DNA of 17,280 bases, taken from contig JAQYVS010000420.1 in assembly GCA_030145365.1 (NCBI GenBank), forward strand, positions 1 through 17,280, written 5' to 3'. Positions 6,449 to 14,300 of this stretch are shown here, one piece after another; within the stretch, counting starts at the first letter, position 1; every line of letters starts with the position of its first letter. Source of the stretch: Desulfofustis sp. Lineage in GTDB: Bacteria > Desulfobacterota > Desulfobulbia > Desulfobulbales > Desulfocapsaceae. The position numbers were made by a program, and so were the translations under genes. The notes below the pieces were generated by a model. It ran no database searches and was not told the DNA's origin. It was given only the letters and a program-made list of their open reading frames with translations.

Positions 6449-8255
6449 TACAAACCCCGCATCGCCTGCACAAGCTGGTGTCACAGGGAGCGCTCGATTT
6501 CTCTTGAAAAGATCTCCGGTACTCATCCCAGAGGTAGTCGTCATGAATTGAATGGTCGATAATATTCCAGACAAGCCCACTCGATTCACCATATTGCCTG
6601 GTGACATAATACTCCACCTTAAGCCCCAGGCGCTTCAAAACCTGCTTCCAGGATATACCCGAGTCGGCCATATTCAGCAATACTTCTGCCAATCTGCGAT
6701 CGCCTCGAGCCAGCACAGCCTGGAACAGGGCCTGCTCAGGATTGTCAAATTTGATACGGACATTTGACATCGCTGCAACACGTTTCTTTAAAAAAGCAAT
6801 TTTAGTTTTTAAGTTTTTAACCGGTACCTGAACTGGGACAGTCTGCTCGCTATCAAGCATATCAGAAATGCCGTAGGGATGGAACTGATACGGAGTCCAC
6901 GGTTTTGGTACAAAACAATTGACTGAGATGCTTATCTCGCTCAACCGTCCACGCTTTTTCCCGATGGGATTCATGATGTTTCTCATCTTCTCAACCAGAT
7001 CGACAAATTCTTCCAGGTCTTCCTGGGTCTCTGTCGGCAGGCCGATCATCAGGTAGAGCTTGAGTCGATACAACCCGGCTTGCGTGAGTTTGGAGGCTGC
7101 TTCCAGCAGGTCCGATTCGGACAGTTGTTTGTTGATCACCCTGCGCAATCGTTCGGAACCCCCATCTGGTGCGATGGCAACACTTTTAAGTTTACTCTCG
7201 CTTAACAGTGCCAGGAGATTGTCAGATATCCGGTCCGCCCGCAAGGATGAGAAAGACAGGGAACATCCGTCACCGCCTATATTTTCAGCGATACGATCAA
7301 GACTGTCTCTGGCTGTCATTTCCATTCCCAGCAAACCGATTCGATTGACACTGTCGGGACGTTCAGCCAGGCTCTTCAGAATTGCCTCGCTATCCCAGAG
7401 CCGTGGTGGACGATAGATAAAACCAGCGGCGCAGAACCTGCAGCCTCGCGAACAGCCGCGGCCTAGCTCGGTTAAATACAGATCAGCAAATTCTGTTGCA
7501 GGCGTGAGCAGTTCGGAGTGTGCGGATCGATCGGTTGTGAGCATGGCAACCTTTTTTATTCGCTTTGGCAGGGCCTCATCGGTGGTAACGTGGCTGAACC
7601 GAGACTGCTCATCGTAATGTGGCTTATAAAAAGCGGGTACGTAAAAGCCGTCATGATCTCGGTTTAAGTCAAACAGCAATTTGTTTCGGTCCGCTAACGC
7701 CTCGCTGCTCAGAGATTCCAGCAGAGTCGGTAAGAGTACCTCGGCCTCACCGACGGCAAAGAGATCGACAAAAGGTGCCAGCGGTTCAGGGTTCATGAAG
7801 GTAGCAACTCCGCCGCATACCACCAGCGGCTGGCCCGGCTCAATCGTGCTTCGCCTTCGTGCGGCAAACGGTTCGAGCTGGGTCATCAGGAAAAACCGGG
7901 CTATATTCACATAATCATGCTCGAAGCTGACAGAAATAAAGATTACGGGAAAATTCTCGACGGTTCTTCCCGATTCTACAGATAGTATGGTGTTGGAAGC
8001 CTCAGGAAGAAAGAAACGCTCACAGACGATATGATCATATTCGTTGAGCAGTCGATATACCAGCTGGAATCCAAGGTTGGACATGCCGACCCAGTAGCTG
8101 TTCGGATAGAACAGACCAACCGGTAGCCGATTGGTCCATTTCTTGTGATAGGTGCCCCGTTCCTTTTCAAGCAGCTGTTTTCTGGAGGCGTCGGGACTTA
8201 GATGAAAGCCGTCCTTCTCAGTTTGCCTTTTTACGGAGATAGGTCGGCGTTTCAA
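6441..8255 (-). CDS. Radical SAM protein with B12-binding-like N-terminal domain, linked to ftsZ
   Basis: A 604-residue reading from a TTG at 8255. Residues about 46-180 look like the Rossmann-type domain found before many radical SAM cores, but no DxHxxG cobalamin-ligand motif is seen. The 4Fe-4S site is CSRGCRFC (Cys268, Cys272, Cys275), followed by a TIM-barrel-like region to about 480 and a C-terminal part. The protein ends with four Cys (591, 596, 599, 602) spaced as a possible extra metal or FeS site. Reaction and substrate are unknown. From memory, a gene of this kind follows ftsZ in other Desulfobacterota. The start is uncertain: TTG 8255 lies inside ftsZ with only a weak GAAG before it, the first ATG (8084) would cut conserved sequence, and no ATG or GTG lies between that restores it. 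The downstream kinase overlaps by eight bases. Confidence 0.8.
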   Translation of the reverse strand: MKRRPISVKRQTEKDGFHLSPDASRKQLLEKERGTYHKKWTNRLPVGLFYPNSYWVGMSNLGFQLVYRLLNEYDHIVCERFFLPEASNTILSVESGRTVENFPVIFISVSFEHDYVNIARFFLMTQLEPFAARRRSTIEPGQPLVVCGGVATFMNPEPLAPFVDLFAVGEAEVLLPTLLESLSSEALADRNKLLFDLNRDHDGFYVPAFYKPHYDEQSRFSHVTTDEALPKRIKKVAMLTTDRSAHSELLTPATEFADLYLTELGRGCSRGCRFCAAGFIYRPPRLWDSEAILKSLAERPDSVNRIGLLGMEMTARDSLDRIAENIGGDGCSLSFSSLRADRISDNLLALLSESKLKSVAIAPDGGSERLRRVINKQLSESDLLEAASKLTQAGLYRLKLYLMIGLPTETQEDLEEFVDLVEKMRNIMNPIGKKRGRLSEISISVNCFVPKPWTPYQFHPYGISDMLDSEQTVPVQVPVKNLKTKIAFLKKRVAAMSNVRIKFDNPEQALFQAVLARGDRRLAEVLLNMADSGISWKQVLKRLGLKVEYYVTRQYGESSGLVWNIIDHSIHDDYLWDEYRRSFQEKSSAPCDTSLCRRCGVCND

Positions 8256-9528
8256 GATAATCTTCGCTTAAGCGCTCCTCTCGTTTCGGCTCTTCCTTGT
8301 CGATACTTCGAACACCTCTGGTCGGGCCAAAATTATCAAAAGCATCAAAATTTGACCCGGGCAGTACCGTTATCTGGGAGGCCCTATTGGTCGGAGCCGG
8401 CTTAAACGTTGGTTGTTTATCATGCTTGGGCTTCGCTTGCTGAACTACTACTTCCGCGGGCTGTTGCTGGAGAACTTCCTTTGGTTGCTGATACGACTGA
8501 TACACTCCATTTTGCTGTTGTTTTAGCGGAAGATCACCCACCTGGGCTATTGTCTTTTCTTTGGAGGTCACATCGCCAACGCCGGTGGCAATAACGGTGA
8601 CATGCAGCTCATCTCCCAAACTGTCATCATACAGGGCGCCGATGACCACTTTGGCATCCTCATCAACCTTATCCTGAATAAGCGCTGAGGCCTCCATAAA
8701 TTCAGCCATGGTAAAGCTCTCCTCAGTCGCTGAAATATTTATCAGCAGGCCGCGGGCTCCATCGATACCGACATCTTCAAGCAATTGATTGTCGATGGCT
8801 CGTTTGGCCGCTTCCGAGGCCCGATTTTCGCCCACCGCAGAGGCGGATCCCATGATGGCCGGACCAACTTCTTTCATGACTGTGCGTAAATCAGCGAAAT
8901 CGGCATTAATCAGACCGGGTACGTTAATCAGATCGGTGATTCCTTTGACAGCCTGGAGCAGTACCGTATCTGCCAGAGAAAGCATATCTGAGAGTTTTGA
9001 TGTCTTCTGCATCAAACTCAGAAGACGATCGTTGGGCACCGTAATGATCGTGTCTGCAAATTTGTGGAGCTCGTTCCAGCCTTGTTCGGCGTTGCGTTGA
9101 CGCTGCTTGCCCTCAAAGCTGAACGGTTTAGTAACGACGGCAACGGTTAAGGCCCCAAGTTCCTTACTGATCTTGGCAACCACCGGGGCAGCACCTGTTC
9201 CGGTACCTCCGCCAAGACCTGCAGTAATAAACACCATATCACTGCCGACCAGAGTATCCTTGACATCTTCTATCGACTCGTGGGCTGATTGAGCTCCGGT
9301 ATCCGGATCTGCACCGGCACCAAGGCCCTTGGTTATACTTGGTCCCAACTGCAGACAGATATCCGCTTTTGATTGATCCAGTGACTGCTTATCGGTGTTA
9401 GCCACGATGAACTCAACTCCCTGGAGTCCATTTTCAACCATGGTGTTGATAGCGTTTCCGCCACCTCCACCAATTCCGATAACCTTTACCACCGCTACAC
9501 TCTCTGTCTCAGCCATTCTAAACGGCAT
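8218..9528 (-). CDS. ftsZ: Cell division protein FtsZ
   Basis: A 436-residue tubulin-like GTPase that polymerises into the Z ring at midcell. Seen are the N-terminal GIGGGGGNAINTM (18-30), the tubulin signature GGGTGTG at 106-112 in AGLGGGTGTGAAP, and NADFADL for the T7 loop that completes the GTPase site of the next subunit. After the globular core (about residue 325) comes a Gln/Pro/Lys-rich disordered linker, and then the C-terminal peptide YLETPTYLRKK, the usual docking site for FtsA and other partners. The ATG at 9528 is chosen because GGAG lies six bases upstream; a TTG at 9543 adds five residues but has no better site. The gene follows ftsA after 116 bases, the largest gap in the cluster, which holds a candidate promoter. 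Its 3' end overlaps the presumed start of the radical SAM gene. Confidence 0.97.
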   Translation of the reverse strand: MPFRMAETESVAVVKVIGIGGGGGNAINTMVENGLQGVEFIVANTDKQSLDQSKADICLQLGPSITKGLGAGADPDTGAQSAHESIEDVKDTLVGSDMVFITAGLGGGTGTGAAPVVAKISKELGALTVAVVTKPFSFEGKQRQRNAEQGWNELHKFADTIITVPNDRLLSLMQKTSKLSDMLSLADTVLLQAVKGITDLINVPGLINADFADLRTVMKEVGPAIMGSASAVGENRASEAAKRAIDNQLLEDVGIDGARGLLINISATEESFTMAEFMEASALIQDKVDEDAKVVIGALYDDSLGDELHVTVIATGVGDVTSKEKTIAQVGDLPLKQQQNGVYQSYQQPKEVLQQQPAEVVVQQAKPKHDKQPTFKPAPTNRASQITVLPGSNFDAFDNFGPTRGVRSIDKEEPKREERLSEDYLETPTYLRKKAN

Positions 9529-9586
9529 GCCAATCTCCCTCAATTTCTTCTTATTCTAGACAGTTAGAGCAGGAAAAATGTATTCA

Positions 9587-9601
9587 TTCCCAAGATGGGA
9601 A
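9587..9601. promoter_or_regulatory. Dyad at the predicted transcription start upstream of ftsZ
   Basis: TTCCCA and TGGGAA form perfect 6-base arms around three bases. On the minus strand it directly follows the candidate -10 TATAGT, so it would cover the transcription start or form a hairpin at the very 5' end of the mRNA. It could be an operator or an RNA-stabilising stem. No T run follows, so it is not a terminator. Confidence 0.35.
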
Positions 9602-9630
9602 ACTATAGCATTTCATCCTGCCTGCATAAA
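9602..9630 (-). promoter_or_regulatory. ftsZ: Candidate extended -10 promoter for ftsZ
   Basis: On the minus strand the -10 is TATAGT (9602-9607) preceded by TGC, giving the extended -10 pattern TGnTATAnT. Seventeen bases upstream is TTTATG (9625-9630), a poor -35, which extended -10 promoters tolerate. It would start an mRNA about 65-70 bases before the ftsZ ATG. ftsA-ftsZ gaps often carry extra ftsZ promoters in other bacteria. This is a visual match only. Confidence 0.4.
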
Positions 9631-9644
9631 CAAAAAAGTCCCGT

Positions 9645-10925
9645 CTACATGATTTTTTTAAAGAAGCCTCTCATTTTATCCATCATTCCAGTGTCCTGGT
9701 CCAGACCACTCAATAGATGATCACGACCATACATCACCAGGCCGACCCCGGTTGTGCATCGCGGAGTATATACGTCGTCCACCCTGCCGCTGATTCCGTT
9801 CGGATATCCTATGCGAACCGGAAGATCGAAAATCTGTTCAGCCAGATCAACAAGATTGACCAATAGGGATGTGCCGCCGGTCAGGACAACACCTGCATTG
9901 ATTCTATTTTTCTGACCTGAAGCGAGCAACTCCCGGTTCACCATTTCCAAAATTTCGACCATACGAGCTTCAATAATATCGACCAGCACCTTCTGGGTTA
10001 CTCGTCGTGGTTCACGGTCTCCTACGGAAGGAACATCGACCACATGATTAGGTTTAATTACCGAAGACAGGGCACTGCCGTAATCCTCTTTCAGCCGTTC
10101 CGCCTCGGCCAGCGGCGTGCGCAAACCGACGGACAGATCGTTTGTAAGGTTATGTCCGCCCAGTCCAAGTTCACAGGTATGCCTGATGGTGCCTTCGTAG
10201 AAAACAGCAATATCGGTGGTTCCTCCACCGATGTCGACCAGAACGACGCCAAGATCCATCTCATCCTGCCCAAGTACCGACTTACCTGAGGCAATAGATT
10301 CCAACACCAGATCGGCAACTTCAAGCCCCGCCTTGTTGCAGCAGGTCACCAGGTTATGAACAGCTCCGATATCGGCGGTAACAATATGTACGTTGGTTAC
10401 CAGCCTGACCCCTGTCATACCGATCGGATTCTGGATACCGGTATGATCATCGACCATATATTCCTGGGGCAGGACATGGATGACCCGTTGATTTTCAGAA
10501 ATCTTCACGGTCTGTGCCGCGTTGATCACTTCCTGAATATCCACCTGTTTGATTTCCCGGTTGTTAATGGCTAGGATTCCCGGACTGTTGAAACCTTTGA
10601 TATGGTTCCCGGCGATACCGACATACACAGCTTCCAAATTACAGCCTGCAATGTCTTCTGCCATCTTTACCGATTTACGTATCGAGGTTACGGTACTCTC
10701 AATGTTTACCACTACCCCTTTTCGCATTCCCAGCGAAGGTGTGGTTCCGACCCCGATAATATCGATGGCATCCTGAAAAACTTCACCGACCACACAGCAG
10801 ATTTTGGTGGTACCGATATCCAGTCCCGCTACCAGGTTGCCGCGTACCGTTCTTTTACGTTCCTCATCGGGCTCGACAGCCACATCCATTCCCTGATCTT
10901 TATTTTCTTTCATGCTTGAACTCAT
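9645..10925 (-). CDS. ftsA: Cell division protein FtsA, membrane anchor of the Z ring
   Basis: A 426-residue actin-like ATPase that tethers FtsZ to the membrane and recruits later division proteins. The phosphate-1 motif is GLDIGTTKICCVVGE (34-48), phosphate-2 is DIGGGTTD (231-238), the adenosine motif GVVLTGGTSLL lies near 350, and the 1C subdomain fills about 113-190. The last residues, MMDKMRGFFKKIM, form the amphipathic helix that binds the membrane. The ATG at 10925 overlaps the ftsQ stop (ATGA), but the ~30 residues before the first conserved strand are longer than in E. coli, where it is about ten; in-frame ATGs at 10913 and 10889 are alternatives. Part of the division operon; stop is TAG. 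Confidence 0.96.
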   Translation of the reverse strand: MSSSMKENKDQGMDVAVEPDEERKRTVRGNLVAGLDIGTTKICCVVGEVFQDAIDIIGVGTTPSLGMRKGVVVNIESTVTSIRKSVKMAEDIAGCNLEAVYVGIAGNHIKGFNSPGILAINNREIKQVDIQEVINAAQTVKISENQRVIHVLPQEYMVDDHTGIQNPIGMTGVRLVTNVHIVTADIGAVHNLVTCCNKAGLEVADLVLESIASGKSVLGQDEMDLGVVLVDIGGGTTDIAVFYEGTIRHTCELGLGGHNLTNDLSVGLRTPLAEAERLKEDYGSALSSVIKPNHVVDVPSVGDREPRRVTQKVLVDIIEARMVEILEMVNRELLASGQKNRINAGVVLTGGTSLLVNLVDLAEQIFDLPVRIGYPNGISGRVDDVYTPRCTTGVGLVMYGRDHLLSGLDQDTGMMDKMRGFFKKIM

Positions 10926-11920
10926 CCTGACTCGCTGTAACCAACGATTACTTTATCCTTTAAATAATCCATTCTTATATAGGCCACCCGACCTATATCC
11001 ATTCCCGTTCTCCTTGGTCTGTAGAGCATTTCCAAAACTTTTCTCAGCCGGACGTACTTCTGTCTGACCTCGCCATCCCCGAAAAAAATCGGAAATGGAT
11101 GCTCCACCAGATATACGATCAGTCCCTCTTCTGCATCTACATGAACCTCCGATACCGATTGGATCGGCAGATTCGGGTTGTTGGCCCCGACCAAACGAAG
11201 AAACTGCAGAGGATCCTTCAAATCATCTGCGCGCTCGTCATCGCTTCTCCGGTTCTCGAGTCCGGTTACCACCGGAAGGTCTAAATCCATACCGTAAGTG
11301 GTCTTGACGAACGCTTTACCGCTGCGGTCCAGATAATGAAGCTCCGCACGACCTTCAGAACCGATAGTAATCAGTGCATTCGGTTTGTATTCACTGACCT
11401 GTAATACCAAGGTATCCGGCCATTGCCGCGATACATGTATCGTATCCACCCAAGGATTTTGTTCTTTGACCGAGGCACTGACACCATTTTCGTCAACGGC
11501 TAAAAGACTCGAACTGATCTTAATGCCGGAAGCATTTCTGACCTGCTCCCGCTCAGAATTTACACATCCCTGAACCCGGATGGAAGTAATCCTGAAATAA
11601 TCGAGATCCTCCAACAGCGTCCCGGCCAAATTCAGTCCGCCACTTTTGAAAAACAGACCGACGGCACATATCAGAGCGACAACCAGCAAAACCTTGCGCC
11701 ACCCCGTCGATTCCGGGGCACTCTGATACGTTGGCTGTGATCGTTCTTTTTTCCTGATCCAATAGAGATTGAGCTTTTTCAACAGATTTCTTTTCTGTTT
11801 TGTCTCCTTTTCCCCATATTGTGCAAAAGTACCCCTGCCCGCATCAACGCCGCCCTTGGACTGCCCCGTTGATGTATATCGGCTGCTCTTTTTACCGAGT
11901 TTGTTTTTATGCCAGCTCAT
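10922..11920 (-). CDS. ftsQ: Cell division protein FtsQ
   Basis: A 332-residue bitopic membrane protein. A long basic cytoplasmic N-terminus (about 1-75) precedes one membrane helix at about 76-97 (VLLVVALICAVGLFF), then a POTRA domain (about 108-178, starting FRITSIRVQGC) and a beta domain with the family-typical LPVVTGLE and a late FGDGEVRQKYVRL stretch. FtsQ bridges early and late division proteins through FtsB and FtsL. The ATG at 11920 is preferred because AGAG lies about seven bases upstream; a TTG at 11935, directly against the murB stop, would add five residues. It sits between murB and ftsA, its normal place, except that ddl is absent. The cytoplasmic tail is longer than the ~25 residues usual in E. 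coli. Confidence 0.92.
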   Translation of the reverse strand: MSWHKNKLGKKSSRYTSTGQSKGGVDAGRGTFAQYGEKETKQKRNLLKKLNLYWIRKKERSQPTYQSAPESTGWRKVLLVVALICAVGLFFKSGGLNLAGTLLEDLDYFRITSIRVQGCVNSEREQVRNASGIKISSSLLAVDENGVSASVKEQNPWVDTIHVSRQWPDTLVLQVSEYKPNALITIGSEGRAELHYLDRSGKAFVKTTYGMDLDLPVVTGLENRRSDDERADDLKDPLQFLRLVGANNPNLPIQSVSEVHVDAEEGLIVYLVEHPFPIFFGDGEVRQKYVRLRKVLEMLYRPRRTGMDIGRVAYIRMDYLKDKVIVGYSESG

Positions 11921-11935
11921 CACATTCTCTGACAA

Positions 11936-12859
11936 TCAGAGGATCTCAACTTCGGGTATCAGCTCAACACCGCTCTGCTGTTTAACTTTTATTTTAATCT
12001 CATCCATCAGGGCAAGAATATCTGCTGCCGAAGCACTACCCTGGTTTACAATAAAATTTGCGTGTTTCTCCGAAACTTCTGCATCACCTATCCGTACCCC
12101 TTTCAGACCCGCCGCTTCGATAAGTCTTCCTGCGCTGTCATTTTCCGGGTTCTTGAACACCGAACCACCATTGGGCAGCCCGAGCGGCTGTCTCTCTTTT
12201 CTTTTCTGCAGAAGATTATGCATGGTAGCTCGAATCTGTCCGGACTCGCTCGGCCTGAGCTTAATCAAGACGCCAGTCAAGACACTATCATTTTTTTGGG
12301 CTGCAAATGTGTCACAGCAGCGATAACTGAATGTCAAATTTTTTGCATCAATTATCCGGGTTTGGTCACAATCGGTCAGCTCAACATCGGTAATCACATC
12401 GACCATCGATTTTCCCCAGGCTCCAGCGTTCATGACAACTGCTCCGCCGATGGTTCCCGGTATGCCAGAAGCAAACTCAAATCCGGATAATTCTTCGGTG
12501 GCACACCAGTCGGCTAATCGCGGTAATCCCACTGCAGCGCCGACGTGCACATGATAATATTCCCCTGGAGATTCTGCGAGTCTGTTAATGTACTTGAAGC
12601 CATCCCCAAGTACAATGATCACTCCGCGATAACCATCATCGGAAGCCAAAATATTCGACCCGCGCCCTATCAGCTTCCAGGCAACGTTCTCTTCATAACA
12701 GAACCGCAGAACGGCCTGGACTTCCTTCACATCAAGCAGTGTGACCAGAGCATCTGCAGGCCCGCCGACCCTGTATGTTGTCCGCGCCGACAGAGGCGCA
12801 TCCCACAGGATCTTCCCACTTACCACTCCGGTCAGCACTGCTTTGAGGGAGGAGCTCAT
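11936..12859 (-). CDS. murB: UDP-N-acetylenolpyruvoylglucosamine reductase MurB
   Basis: A 307-residue FAD enzyme that reduces UDP-GlcNAc-enolpyruvate with NADPH to UDP-MurNAc in the cytoplasm. FAD-binding features are TTYRVGGPAD (27-36), GRGSNIL (65-71) and SGIPGTIGGAV (131-141). The active-site Ser233 is in GGSVFKNP, Arg180 in SYR is the likely substrate Arg, and the C-terminal PEV (Glu303) is the likely proton-relay Glu. Length suits the shorter type II MurB. I chose the ATG at 12859, ten bases after the murC stop, because AAGAAG lies six bases before it; ATG 12865 (right against that site) and TTG 12883 (inside murC) are less likely. The YR motif is followed by Cys-Cys, where many MurBs have a Ser two residues after the Arg; this is not known to be catalytic. 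Confidence 0.95.
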   Translation of the reverse strand: MSSSLKAVLTGVVSGKILWDAPLSARTTYRVGGPADALVTLLDVKEVQAVLRFCYEENVAWKLIGRGSNILASDDGYRGVIIVLGDGFKYINRLAESPGEYYHVHVGAAVGLPRLADWCATEELSGFEFASGIPGTIGGAVVMNAGAWGKSMVDVITDVELTDCDQTRIIDAKNLTFSYRCCDTFAAQKNDSVLTGVLIKLRPSESGQIRATMHNLLQKRKERQPLGLPNGGSVFKNPENDSAGRLIEAAGLKGVRIGDAEVSEKHANFIVNQGSASAADILALMDEIKIKVKQQSGVELIPEVEIL

Positions 12860-12869
12860 AGACATCTTC

Positions 12870-14249
12870 TTACTGATTCTCAAGCAAGGCCAGCAGCTCT
12901 TCGCCAGCCTTAACGATATTGCCGGCGCCCAGTGTCAAAACCAGATCCCCCGGCAGAAGTTTATCTTTTATTGCAGCCGCCAGTTCGCTTACCTCTGGAA
13001 TATGGGCGGTATGACGCTGCCCATGCTGTCTAATCTTCTCTAACAACTGCAGACTGCCGATTCCTTCAATAGGCTCTTCGCTGGCTGCATATATGTCGGT
13101 CATCACCAGAACATCGGCAAGATGAAAACAGGTCTGAAATTCATTGAACAAGCCCTTGGTCCGGCTATACCGATGCGGCTGAAATAATACTACCAGCCGT
13201 TTTTCCGGCCATGCCTGCTTAACGGCGGCAAGGGTCGCCCGTATCTCGGTCGGATGATGACCGTAGTCATCCACCACAGTAATATCACAAACCTCACCCT
13301 TTAATTCCATCCTTCGCTGGACTCCGGCAAACGAACCAAGTGCCTGAGCAATCACCGTAAAATCAATTTCAAGTTCAAGCCCCACGCAGATTGCCGCCAG
13401 GGAGTTGTATATATTATGCATGCCAGGCTGAAGCAATTCCACAGTACCAAGAACGTTTCCAGACTGATTGACCTCGAAACGGCTTCTTGCGTTTTTAAAC
13501 TCAATGTTTTCCGCATACAGATCCGATTGGCGGGTAAGACCGTAGGTAATTACCCGTTTTCTGATCTTCGGCAATATTTCTGCAATATGCTCGTCGTCGA
13601 GACAAATGATGGCTGCACCGTAAAATGGCACCTTTTTAATAAATCTTAAAAAAGCCTCTTTAATCTGCTCGATGTCATCGTAAAAATCAGGATGCTCAAA
13701 ATCTATATTGGTGACAACTTCGAGAACCGGAGAGAGTTTAAGAAAAGATCCGTCACTTTCATCCGCTTCGGCCACCAGGAAGTCGCCCTGCCCAAGTTTG
13801 GCATTCCCCCCGAGACAGTCCACCTTGCCGCCCACAACTATCGTCGGATCCAGCCCCGCCTCTGCCATTATCCAACTGACCATAGAGGTGGTTGAAGTCT
13901 TTCCGTGACTGCCGGCGATGGCGATTCCGTATTTGGCCAGCCGCATCAGTTCGGCCAGCATTTCCGCACGCATGATCACCGGAACACCAAGCTCTCTGGC
14001 AGCCTCTAACTCTGGATTATTTTCGGCAATAGCGGAGGAAGCAACAACCACGTCACTGCCTTCTATCCACTCACTGTTATGTCCCTTGTGGACCGTACAC
14101 CCGAGTTGGGCAAGCCGTTTAGTAATCTTAGATCTGCTCAGATCGGAACCGGAGACCTTGTAGCCTAGATTGACAAGGAGTTCGGCAATCCCGCTCATGC
14201 CGATGCCGCCAATTCCGACAAAATGGATATGTTTGGTTTTTCGATACAT
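12870..14249 (-). CDS. murC: UDP-N-acetylmuramate-L-alanine ligase MurC
   Basis: A 459-residue cytoplasmic ATP-dependent ligase that adds L-Ala to UDP-MurNAc, the first step of stem-peptide assembly. The N-terminal UDP-binding motif is GIGGIGMSG (12-20), the P-loop is GSHGKTS (113-119), and the central EADESDGSFL, HPDFYDD and DDYGHHPTEI motifs plus FQPHRYSRT are those of MurC, not MurD/E/F. It ends with TLGAGNIVKAGEELL, also MurC-specific. Length is normal. The ATG at 14249 has only a weak ribosome site. A 51-base spacer (14250-14300) separates it from murG and shows no clear promoter or terminator, so it should be read from the same operon. Confidence 0.97.
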   Translation of the reverse strand: MYRKTKHIHFVGIGGIGMSGIAELLVNLGYKVSGSDLSRSKITKRLAQLGCTVHKGHNSEWIEGSDVVVASSAIAENNPELEAARELGVPVIMRAEMLAELMRLAKYGIAIAGSHGKTSTTSMVSWIMAEAGLDPTIVVGGKVDCLGGNAKLGQGDFLVAEADESDGSFLKLSPVLEVVTNIDFEHPDFYDDIEQIKEAFLRFIKKVPFYGAAIICLDDEHIAEILPKIRKRVITYGLTRQSDLYAENIEFKNARSRFEVNQSGNVLGTVELLQPGMHNIYNSLAAICVGLELEIDFTVIAQALGSFAGVQRRMELKGEVCDITVVDDYGHHPTEIRATLAAVKQAWPEKRLVVLFQPHRYSRTKGLFNEFQTCFHLADVLVMTDIYAASEEPIEGIGSLQLLEKIRQHGQRHTAHIPEVSELAAAIKDKLLPGDLVLTLGAGNIVKAGEELLALLENQ

Positions 14250-14300
14250 GAGCGATTACTTATCAATCAAATTCAGTTTGGTGTTCTGATACATACGCTA

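Noticed and set aside
6449..6607. An N-terminal extension of the histidine kinase to an upstream ATG
   Set aside because: It would overlap the radical SAM gene by 167 bases, adds no kinase-like sequence, and the ATG at 6448 has a ribosome site and precedes the first membrane helix suitably.
9631..9644. A terminator after ftsA from the T run on the minus strand
   Set aside because: There is a run of six T but no stem before it, and ftsZ follows in the same operon.
11769..12326. A 185-residue plus-strand open frame across ftsQ and murB
   Set aside because: It is antisense to two well-supported genes. The hydrophobic start comes from the reverse reading of basic and Lys-rich codons.
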